This document shows, in pieces, positions 1 to 5,235 of a DNA stretch of 5,425 bases. This stretch comes from Syntrophomonadaceae bacterium (GTDB lineage Bacteria; Bacillota_D; Dethiobacteria; DTU022; UBA8154). The DNA lies in contig SKMY01000078.1 of the NCBI GenBank assembly GCA_007120815.1, positions 1 through 5,425 on the forward strand. Direction: 5' to 3'. The translations under genes were made by a program, and so were the position numbers. Numbering within the stretch: the stretch's first letter is position 1; each line of letters starts with the position of its first letter. The notes under the pieces were generated by a model. That model searched no databases. It worked only from the letters and a program-made list of their open reading frames with translations, and was not told where the DNA came from.

Positions 1-529
1 CCGCCTGACGTATGATTTCCGAAGCCCGGTCGTAGTCAAGCACTTCTGTTTCCACCGCCAGGGGTAAGAGCCGCTCATAGGTCAGGGCCCGAAACATCTT
101 GGTCTCCCCGTCAAACATCTCTTCCCGGACCGCCCGGTCCTGCATGTACTGCTCAAACAGCTCAGCCAGTTCTTTTAAACCGACTTTATCAGCACGCATA
201 AAGGTGTACTCAAAGAAACCCACAACCATGGGCGCTAACATGTAATAGGTTTCGCCCCGGCGAGGAATATCGATGATCAAGCCCTTTTTGGCCATACTTT
301 CCAGCATGTCGAGGAGCACCTTTTTATTTATTCCTCTCATCTCTATGAGCTGATCCAGGGTTACCGGCAGTATGGGAAATCGGCTGCCCAACTCTGCTTC
401 ACCGGCCGTATACAATTTCTGTAATATTTCCATCAAGGCTTCGTTAATAGGGGTCCCCACGGGATTTCGATTCAAACGTTCCGCCAGGGCCTGATAAACC
501 TGCTCTTTATGGTTGTCGATATGTCCCAT
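1..529 (-). CDS. 4Fe-4S-type protein, N-terminal winged-helix part (partial, runs off left edge)
   Basis: The reading frame is open on the minus strand from ATG at 529-527 to the left edge, giving 176 residues without a stop; the C-terminus is missing. It begins MGHIDNHKEQVYQALAERL and continues with a helical region typical of a small winged-helix domain: roughly residues 55-95 hold a helix-turn-helix-like stretch (DQLIEMRGINKKVLLDMLES) and then a wing-like GLIIDIPRRGETYYML. I recognise this pattern (ALAERLNRNPVG..., LGSRFPILP..., MVVGFFEYTF) from clostridial proteins annotated as 4Fe-4S ferredoxin-type, where cysteine clusters follow in the C-terminal half. No cysteine occurs in the visible part, so the iron-sulfur assignment is from family resemblance only. 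The start is supported by AGGAG at 539-543, nine bases upstream. The gene is divergent from the DUF1538 operon. Function in the cell is unknown to me; an electron-transfer or redox-sensing role is a guess. Confidence 0.75.
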   Translation of the reverse strand, partial: MGHIDNHKEQVYQALAERLNRNPVGTPINEALMEILQKLYTAGEAELGSRFPILPVTLDQLIEMRGINKKVLLDMLESMAKKGLIIDIPRRGETYYMLAPMVVGFFEYTFMRADKVGLKELAELFEQYMQDRAVREEMFDGETKMFRALTYERLLPLAVETEVLDYDRASEIIRQA

Positions 530-721
530 TATAATTAACTCCTAAAATAAATTTTGCCTTGTGGGCATGATTATTACTTCTACAGTTCGTTTAATTTTTC
601 CTTTCCCGCAACGCCAAACAAAGAAGGAATCGCTTTATTTTACGAAGAATTATTACTATAATAAAAAAGGGCATTGTACCGCCCGTGATGATTTATATTT
701 TACTTCAGGAGGCTGGCTCCC
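530..721. promoter_or_regulatory. Divergent intergenic region
   Basis: This 192-base AT-rich gap separates the leftward 4Fe-4S-type gene from the rightward DUF1538 operon and must hold promoters for both. The rightward one is described separately. For the leftward gene I see AGGAG at 539-543 (minus strand), but no convincing -35/-10 pair: an AATAAT-like box on the minus strand near 568-575 lacks a well-spaced -35. No RNA gene, riboswitch or long inverted repeat is evident. Confidence 0.6.
634..662 (+). promoter_or_regulatory. Probable promoter of the DUF1538/P-II operon
   Basis: A perfect -10 hexamer TATAAT lies at 657-662. Seventeen bases upstream is TTTATT (634-639), a poor match (about 3 of 6) to the -35 consensus, so the promoter may need an activator or be of modest strength. 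Transcription would start near 669, leaving a leader of about 53 bases. The leader holds a short GGGC/GCCC inverted repeat (669-672 with 681-684) and the ribosome binding site AGGAGG at 707-712, nine bases before the ATG. Confidence 0.45.
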
Positions 722-1414
722 ATGCAAAGCTTAAAAGAAACGGCAAAGGAAGTTGTTCTGGCCGTTTTCCCCGTAACATTTGTGGTCGTTCTTTTGCAGC
801 TGGTCATTATGCAGCTGCCCTGGGCTGTTTTTAGCCAGTTCATGGTCGGGGTGATCATGGTTACGGCCGGGTTGATTCTTTTTTTACTGGGCGTAAATTA
901 TGGTTTATTGCCCGTCGGAGAACTGATCGGTTCGATTTTACCGCGACAGGGTAAAGTCTGGATGGTGATTTTTTTCGGTTTTCTTTTCGGCTTTGTTGTC
1001 ACCGTTGCAGAGCCAGATGTCCGGGTTCTGGCTATGCAGGTTGACCTGGTATCGGGCGGCGATATTTCCAGCAGACTGCTGATCTATACCGTAGCCCTGG
1101 GGGTGGCAATTTTTGTTGGCCTGGCCATGACCAGGATTATTTTAAACATCCCTTTAATCTATCTGCTGGGGGCAGGTTACGGCCTGGTTTTCTTGATTGC
1201 GGCGTTTACCCCTCCCCGGTTTGTGCCCGTTTCATTTGATGCCGGTGGCGTTACAACGGGTCCCCTGACCGTTCCGTTTGTTATTGCATTGGGTGTCGGC
1301 GTGGCCTCGGTTATGGGCGGAAAAAGCGCAACAACTGACGGCTTTGGGCTGGTGGCGCTGGCTTCTATCGGCCCCCTCCTGGCTGTTTTGCTTCTGGGGG
1401 TGTTTTTCGGGTAA
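722..1414 (+). CDS. DUF1538 family membrane protein, first subunit
   Basis: A 230-residue, very hydrophobic protein with about seven predicted membrane segments (roughly residues 11-31, 38-60, 79-97, 119-141, 144-162, 182-200, 208-229). I recognise DUF1538 family signatures: GVNYGLLPVGE (57-67), AEPDVRVL (96-103), FDAGGVTTGPLTVPF (172-186) and a C-terminal DGFGLVALASIGP (206-218). The glycine- and proline-rich FDAGG...TGP stretch with an acidic residue just before a helix, and the AEP motif within or at the end of a helix, look like candidates for a substrate path, but that is inference. Many relatives carry two copies of this domain in one chain; this gene holds only one, and its partner is the next gene. 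The start has AGGAGG nine bases upstream. It is the first gene of an operon ending in a P-II-like sensor. No substrate is known to me; a transporter or channel controlled by the P-II partner is the leading idea. Confidence 0.9.
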   Translation: MQSLKETAKEVVLAVFPVTFVVVLLQLVIMQLPWAVFSQFMVGVIMVTAGLILFLLGVNYGLLPVGELIGSILPRQGKVWMVIFFGFLFGFVVTVAEPDVRVLAMQVDLVSGGDISSRLLIYTVALGVAIFVGLAMTRIILNIPLIYLLGAGYGLVFLIAAFTPPRFVPVSFDAGGVTTGPLTVPFVIALGVGVASVMGGKSATTDGFGLVALASIGPLLAVLLLGVFFG

Positions 1415-2157
1415 TGGACATACAGATCTTTGCAGGATTCGGTAAAAGACTTTACGAGGTTTTGATAGCCCTGATTCCCTTGCTGCTTTTTTTCCTTTTT
1501 TTTCAGATCTTTTTCCTAAAGCTGCCCCGGCGTAAGTTGATCTCCATATTCAAGGGGATAGCCCTTTCATTTTTTGGGCTGTCCTTGTTTTTGCAGGGTG
1601 TTTATGTGGGATTCTTACCGGCAGGGGAAGCAATGGGAGAAGCCCTGGGGAGTCTTTCTTACAACTGGGTCCTGGTTCCTATCGGTTTTGTTTTGGGCCT
1701 GGCAGCAACTTTTGCCGAACCTGCTGTGCGGGTTATGGGGCATGAAGTCGAAAGAACGTCTTCTGGCTATATTTCTCAGCAAATCATTCTTTACACCATG
1801 TCATTGGGTGTCGGCCTGTCCATTGCCCTTTCCATGTGGCGCATCCTGACGGGAATTCCTTTATGGTACTTTATTATTCCCGGATACGGCCTTGCACTGG
1901 TTTTAATGTGTTTTTCCAACCGTACATTTGTTGGCATTGCTTTTGATTCCGGGGGTGTTGCTACCGGACCCATGACGGTAACATTCATATTAACCATGGC
2001 ACTGGGTGTGGCCGCATCCATAGAGGGCCGTGACCCCCTGCTGGATGGTTTTGGAATGATTGCCCTGGTAGCCCTATCTCCGATTCTTACCGTTTTAGCG
2101 TTGGGAATGCTTTATGACAGGAAGGGGCGGAAAAATGAAGAGCAACCTGCTGAATAA
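1414..2157 (+). CDS. DUF1538 family membrane protein, second subunit
   Basis: A 247-residue paralogue of the preceding gene with the same order of motifs: GVYVGFLPAGE (62-72), AEPAVRVM (101-108), FDSGGVATGPMTVTF (177-191), DGFGMIALVALSP (211-223). About seven membrane segments are visible (near 14-34, 45-64, 84-101, 124-143, 148-167, 186-202, 213-233). The charged tail after residue 234 (DRKGRKNEEQPAE) is likely cytoplasmic and absent from the first subunit. Its ATG overlaps the stop of the first gene by one base (TAATG), and only a weak GGGGGTG at 1396-1402 precedes it, so translation is probably coupled. The two proteins together match the two-domain layout of longer DUF1538 proteins and probably form a heteromer (inference). 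The gene's end overlaps the P-II-like gene by 23 bases. Confidence 0.9.
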   Translation: MDIQIFAGFGKRLYEVLIALIPLLLFFLFFQIFFLKLPRRKLISIFKGIALSFFGLSLFLQGVYVGFLPAGEAMGEALGSLSYNWVLVPIGFVLGLAATFAEPAVRVMGHEVERTSSGYISQQIILYTMSLGVGLSIALSMWRILTGIPLWYFIIPGYGLALVLMCFSNRTFVGIAFDSGGVATGPMTVTFILTMALGVAASIEGRDPLLDGFGMIALVALSPILTVLALGMLYDRKGRKNEEQPAE

Positions 2158-2848
2158 CTATAAGCTGATCATTAGTATTGTAAAAAAAGGGGCAGCAAGG
2201 AAAGCCGTCCAGGCGTCAAAACAGTGCGGCGCCGAGGGCGGCACAACGCTGATGGCTCAAGGAACGGGTGTCCACGAAAAAGAACGCTTTTTCGGCATCA
2301 CCATGCTGCCGGAAAAAGAAGTCATTTTGACCCTGGTATGTAACGAGGATGCCGATGACGTGCTGAATTCCATGTGCGATTCCTGCAACCTGAGAAAACC
2401 CAAGCACGGCATCGCTCTTGTTATTGATGTTGCAGGGGTTACGGGTATTTGCCATCTCTGCCAGCTTGAAGGGGCAGTCAACGAGGATGAAAGGAGGCCC
2501 GAAATGGAGACCAAAAAAGAAAAGGCGGCTCAACATGATCTAATTGTAACCATTGTAAACAAAGGTGACTCAGAAAGTGTCCTGGAGGCTTCTAAAAAGG
2601 CCGGGGCCAGGGGAGGAACCCTCTTGTTTGGACGGGGAACCGGTATTCATGAACAGGCCAAGTTGCTTGGCATTACCATAGAGCCGGAAAAAGACATTAT
2701 TTTAACTCTCATCGAACGGGAAAAAACGCTTCATGTCCTGGATACAATCGTCCATGAAGCAGATTTGCATAAGCCTGGAAAGGGCATTGCTTTTGTTCTG
2801 AACGTGGCCAAAGTAACCGGGATAAGCGAAATAGACCAGTTGAAATAA
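2135..2848 (+). CDS. Tandem two-domain P-II-like signalling protein
   Basis: A 237-residue cytoplasmic protein made of two P-II (GlnB/GlnK superfamily) domains, residues 9-112 and 134-237. They align with no gap at an offset of 125, with about 48 of 104 positions identical by hand count. Each has the GG-T...GTG-HE segment (T-loop region), G-IT--PEK--ILTL and a KP--GIA-V--VA-VTGI end. The T-loop region is shorter than in GlnB, and no tyrosine is seen where GlnB is uridylylated. The arginines that hold ATP phosphates near the C-terminus of GlnB are not evident (VTGI-type sequence instead). It is therefore a P-II-like protein rather than a classical nitrogen P-II. All six cysteines (31, 69, 81, 84, 106, 109) are in domain 1. 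I chose ATG 2135 over ATG 2114 because AGGAAGGGG (2119-2127) lies seven bases before it and the second-domain alignment does not need the extra seven residues. It probably senses a nucleotide or metabolite and binds the two DUF1538 proteins encoded just upstream (inference). Confidence 0.88.
   Translation: MKSNLLNNYKLIISIVKKGAARKAVQASKQCGAEGGTTLMAQGTGVHEKERFFGITMLPEKEVILTLVCNEDADDVLNSMCDSCNLRKPKHGIALVIDVAGVTGICHLCQLEGAVNEDERRPEMETKKEKAAQHDLIVTIVNKGDSESVLEASKKAGARGGTLLFGRGTGIHEQAKLLGITIEPEKDIILTLIEREKTLHVLDTIVHEADLHKPGKGIAFVLNVAKVTGISEIDQLK
2491..2506 (+). promoter_or_regulatory. Internal ribosome binding site and in-frame ATG at the P-II domain junction
   Basis: AAGGAGG at 2491-2497 is a near-ideal Shine-Dalgarno sequence, six bases before ATG 2504-2506. 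The ATG is in frame (Met124) and begins the second P-II domain after a short MET-KKEK lead. Initiation here would give a 114-residue single-domain protein, close to the usual P-II length of about 112. In the long frame the site is read as Arg-Arg from AGG AGG, rare codons in many bacteria. It is either a working internal start or the relic of a former gene boundary. Confidence 0.6.
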
Positions 2849-2864
2849 ACCCTTTAGCGCAAAG

Positions 2865-3035
2865 CTATTTGATTTTGTGGATATCACTTATTTTTTTGCA
2901 AAAATTGCAGTAACGCCGACCTATTCCCCCAAAGCACCGGAGACAGCCCAGGGTCCCACAATTGGAGCACTCCAACTGGCTTCCTGATTTAGCCCGACAG
3001 GTCTGGCAGGGTTTTTCCTTGCTCCATTTGGGCAT
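2865..3035 (-). CDS. Small cysteine-rich zinc-ribbon-like protein, 56 aa
   Basis: On the minus strand ATG at 3035-3033 opens a frame of 56 residues ending in TAG at 2865-2867. The protein starts MPKWSKEKPC and has eight cysteines in four CxxC pairs: CQTC (10-13), CSNC (23-26), CLRC (31-34) and CNFC (43-46). This spacing is that of a double zinc ribbon or treble-clef-like fold binding two metal ions. The rest is basic (many Lys/Arg) and there is no membrane segment or signal peptide. AAGGAG sits at 3046-3051 on the same strand, about ten bases before the ATG, which together with the regular cysteine spacing makes a chance ORF unlikely. It faces the P-II-like gene tail to tail (16 bases between stops) and is divergent from the hydrolase gene. 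I do not recognise a named family; nucleic-acid or protein binding is usual for such ribbons. Confidence 0.75.
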   Translation of the reverse strand: MPKWSKEKPCQTCRAKSGSQLECSNCGTLGCLRCFGGIGRRYCNFCKKISDIHKIK

Positions 3036-3114
3036 GCGTTAATCACTCCTTTTTTACGGGTCTTGTAATCAATATATCGTATCAGCAAATCAATTCGTTA
3101 CAGGGGGCATTCAT
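3036..3114. promoter_or_regulatory. Divergent intergenic region between the zinc-ribbon and hydrolase genes
   Basis: These 79 bases must hold the promoters of both flanking genes unless either is read from further away. Ribosome binding sites are clear: AAGGAG (3046-3051, minus) and AGGGGG (3102-3107, plus). For promoters I see only weak candidates, such as TTGTAA at 3063-3068 (plus) and TTGATT on the minus strand near 3089-3094, without a good -10 at the right distance. I do not call a specific promoter. Confidence 0.4.
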
Positions 3115-3759
3115 ATGAACGAAAAGAAAATCTCTTTCTTGGCTGGAGAACTGGAACTGGAAGGTTTCCTGGCCGTACCGCAAGCCGTAGAACCTTCGCC
3201 GGGAGTTGCCATTTGCCACCCACACCCGCTTTATGGCGGGGACATGCACAATAACGTGGTCCGGGCAATTCGTGACGAATTAATTGCCCAGGGTATCGCT
3301 GCGTTGCGCTTTAATTTCCGGGGCACGGGATACAGCCAGGGGCGTTTTTCCGAAGGCATTGGCGAAGAAGATGATGTTTTAGCCGCATTGAATTACTTGA
3401 TTAACTCCGAACACATTAACACGGAACGAATCGGTCTTGCCGGTTACTCTTTTGGGGCGATGGTTGCCGTAAAGGCATCGATTAAAAGCGAGCGCCTTCG
3501 CGGGGTTGCCGCTGTTTCTCCCGTTGTAACCCCCGATCTGTTTAAAACAGTCAAACATCCCCTTCTTGTGATTTGCGGGGAAGCAGATGAAGTCGCCCCG
3601 CTACATAATATTCGTCAAGCGCTAAAAACTTCGGAAGCAGCGTACTCGCTAGAAACCTTCCCGGATGTCGACCATTTTTGGTGGATGCAGGAGCAGGCAA
3701 TGGCTCAACATGTTGCCCTTTTTTTTAAATCACGGTTAACCCCTGGCGCCGACCGATAG
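3115..3759 (+). CDS. Alpha/beta hydrolase (COG2945 / dienelactone-hydrolase-like)
   Basis: A 214-residue soluble alpha/beta-hydrolase fold enzyme of the compact type without a lid domain. The oxyanion-hole segment HPHPLYGGDMHNN (35-47) follows the first core strand. FNFRGTGYSQG (66-76) is the usual second conserved segment. The nucleophile elbow is GYSFG with Ser112, the acid is Asp158 in CGEADEVAP (154-162), and the catalytic base is His187 in DVDHFWW (184-190), so the triad is complete. This set of motifs matches the widespread predicted hydrolases of COG2945, related to dienelactone hydrolases and esterases; the true substrate is not known. The start has AGGGGG seven bases upstream. It seems to be a single-gene unit, divergent from the small zinc-ribbon gene and convergent with the leucine-rich-repeat gene 24 bases downstream. 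Nothing in it links it to the P-II operon. Confidence 0.88.
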   Translation: MNEKKISFLAGELELEGFLAVPQAVEPSPGVAICHPHPLYGGDMHNNVVRAIRDELIAQGIAALRFNFRGTGYSQGRFSEGIGEEDDVLAALNYLINSEHINTERIGLAGYSFGAMVAVKASIKSERLRGVAAVSPVVTPDLFKTVKHPLLVICGEADEVAPLHNIRQALKTSEAAYSLETFPDVDHFWWMQEQAMAQHVALFFKSRLTPGADR

Positions 3760-3774
3760 GATACGTTCGGCGCT
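3745..3774. repeat. Inverted repeat between convergent genes, possible bidirectional terminator
   Basis: GCGCCGA (3746-3752) and its exact complement TCGGCGC (3767-3773) form a GC-rich stem of 7 bp, with one further G-T pair outside, around a 14-base loop. It overlaps the stop codon of the hydrolase gene and lies just past the stop of the convergent leucine-rich-repeat gene, where a shared terminator is expected. Neither strand has a T-run after the stem, so it is not a standard intrinsic terminator. Confidence 0.4.
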
Positions 3775-3783
3775 TGCTACGCT

Positions 3784-5235
3784 TCAGTCCATTTGTACAT
3801 AAACCCCTCGATCTTCAAGTCTCCAAGCGTCCCTCTGCATGCTGGCTTCAGCAGAAGGGTCACTGTCATTATCATAAATGGCCAGCCACATTAGCCGGGG
3901 AAGTTCAATCAAAGGGGTAATATCCTGGATCCGGTTTCCTGAAGCATTGACCACGGAAAGGCGCTTCAAATTTTTCAGCGGGGACAGATCATTAACCTGG
4001 TTATCCTTCAGCAACAGCGTGTTTAAAACGGGCATATCCCACCCAATGTTTAGGCTGCTGATAGCATTCCCAGATATATCCAGGCTTTCCAAGCGGTTTA
4101 ACTCAGTCAGTCCTGAAAGGCGACTTATTTCATTTCGGCTCAAAGACAACCAAGTCAAATCGGTTAGTTCACTCAACGGTTCAATATCGGATATCCTGTT
4201 ATCATTTAGCGCCAACCATTCCAAGCTCTTCAGGTGTGAAAGGGGTTCCAGGTCGCTAATCTGGTTATGCCCCAGTTCCAGTCGCTCCAATTGGGTGAGG
4301 TTGACCAAAAGATCTAAATCGCTAATTCGGTTGCCGATTAGTGAAAGCGCCCTTAAGTTGGTGCAGTGTTGAATTTCATCCAAGCTCTCAATCCGGGCAT
4401 CGTTGGCTTTTAAGTGCGTTATTTCAGCCAAATCGGAGCGGTAAATGGTCCCTGTCGGCTTGTCCAACTCATTTCGAATAACAGATTCGAGCCTGCGATT
4501 TTCAGGCGAAAATTCCACCGGCAGATCAGGTACAACTTCTACGCGGGCACTAACCTGATGGCCCCTGTATTCAGCGGTGATTAATGCCGTTCCTTCGTCA
4601 ATCGCCTCAACCAAACCACCTTCTACCATGACAATTGATTCTTGGTTGGATGACCACTTTATATCTGAAGCATCAACCGCTTCTTTGCTTCCATCTTGCA
4701 ATTCTATTTCTACCTGAACGGTTTTTTTCTGCCCGCTTTGAAGCAAAAGCTCACCCGGAATAACAGTAATCTTTTTTACATCTACAATCTGTGCAATATC
4801 GATTCTGCGCTGCTCTCCATCCCATCTCGTTTCGGCGCCAAATGCTTCGGTGACAAAACGCAAAGGGACAAAGGTCAGATCGGACACAATTTCCGGTGCA
4901 GCCTCAAGTTCAACGACCTCTTGATCAATTCTTGCTGTCTTCGAATTTACCGTTAATTCCACTGATCGAACTCCCCGGATAATGGTCACTGTATGGATAT
5001 CACCCTCTCGATGCCATTGCACCTTTGCTTCCAGGGCTTCCATGATACCTCTTAGGGGGACCATCGCGCGCCCTTCTTTAATATATGGGGCCTGCTCCAG
5101 CTTCAGCACTTCATTTTCCAGGTAAACAGTAATTTTGCCCATGTGCTGTACCCCTTCATCGGTATAAGCCATGACGCCAAAGGAACTGCTCATTAAAAGT
5201 GCCAGCACCAGTAAAGTAAACACCCGTTTATTCAT
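3784..5235 (-). CDS. Secreted protein: copper-amine-oxidase-N-like domain, Ig-like (Big_2) domain, internalin-type leucine-rich repeats
   Basis: A 483-residue exported protein. A signal peptide covers residues 1-23 (NKR, a hydrophobic core, likely cleavage after VMA). Residues about 33-150 resemble the copper amine oxidase N-terminal domain: a first half with EGRAMVPLRGIMEAL (54-68) and a second with VSDLTFVPLRFVTEAFGA (117-134), each followed by a W-containing turn. Despite the name this is a non-catalytic domain common in clostridial surface proteins. Residues about 153-236 fit a Big_2-like Ig domain (ITVIPGELLLQSGQKK, IKWSSNQESIVMV, GTALITAEYRG). Residues about 272-447 are eight tandem 22-residue leucine-rich repeats of the L--L-L--N-ISDL-PL internalin kind, in exact register, plus a degenerate ninth. 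No LPXTG, SLH or transmembrane anchor is seen, so it is probably released or held by protein contact. AGGAGG at 5243-5248 precedes the start by seven bases. A role in adhesion or protein binding is likely; the partner is unknown. Confidence 0.88.
   Translation of the reverse strand: MNKRVFTLLVLALLMSSSFGVMAYTDEGVQHMGKITVYLENEVLKLEQAPYIKEGRAMVPLRGIMEALEAKVQWHREGDIHTVTIIRGVRSVELTVNSKTARIDQEVVELEAAPEIVSDLTFVPLRFVTEAFGAETRWDGEQRRIDIAQIVDVKKITVIPGELLLQSGQKKTVQVEIELQDGSKEAVDASDIKWSSNQESIVMVEGGLVEAIDEGTALITAEYRGHQVSARVEVVPDLPVEFSPENRRLESVIRNELDKPTGTIYRSDLAEITHLKANDARIESLDEIQHCTNLRALSLIGNRISDLDLLVNLTQLERLELGHNQISDLEPLSHLKSLEWLALNDNRISDIEPLSELTDLTWLSLSRNEISRLSGLTELNRLESLDISGNAISSLNIGWDMPVLNTLLLKDNQVNDLSPLKNLKRLSVVNASGNRIQDITPLIELPRLMWLAIYDNDSDPSAEASMQRDAWRLEDRGVYVQMD

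Noticed and set aside
1574..1849. Plus-strand 91-residue frame inside the second DUF1538 gene
   Set aside because: It lies wholly within a well-supported gene in another frame, and its Trp/Cys-rich sequence looks like out-of-frame translation.
1791..2021. Minus-strand 76-residue frame opposite the second DUF1538 gene
   Set aside because: Antisense shadow of conserved DUF1538 sequence with no recognisable protein features.
2114..2134. Upstream ATG that would extend the P-II-like protein by seven residues
   Set aside because: No ribosome binding site precedes 2114 at a suitable distance, whereas AGGAAGGGG is well placed for ATG 2135, and the domain does not need the extra residues.
2216..2536. 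Minus-strand frames opposite the P-II-like gene (also 2257-2514 and 2702-2887)
   Set aside because: They overlap the strongly conserved P-II domains and show no domain of their own.
2853..2876. Short TAGC/GCTA hairpin after the P-II-like gene as an operon terminator
   Set aside because: The stem is only about 4 bp and the following T-rich stretch is interrupted, too weak to call.
2894..2915. TGCAA/TTGCA inverted repeat next to a T-run
   Set aside because: On the plus strand the T-run comes before the stem, not after it, and the sequence lies inside the zinc-ribbon coding region.
3878..4372. Plus-strand 164-residue frame opposite the leucine-rich repeats
   Set aside because: Its serine- and arginine-rich periodicity mirrors the repeats of the real gene on the other strand.
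4696..4956. Plus-strand 86-residue frame opposite the copper-amine-oxidase-N-like and Ig-like domains
   Set aside because: Antisense shadow of a well-supported gene; no domain or convincing ribosome binding site.
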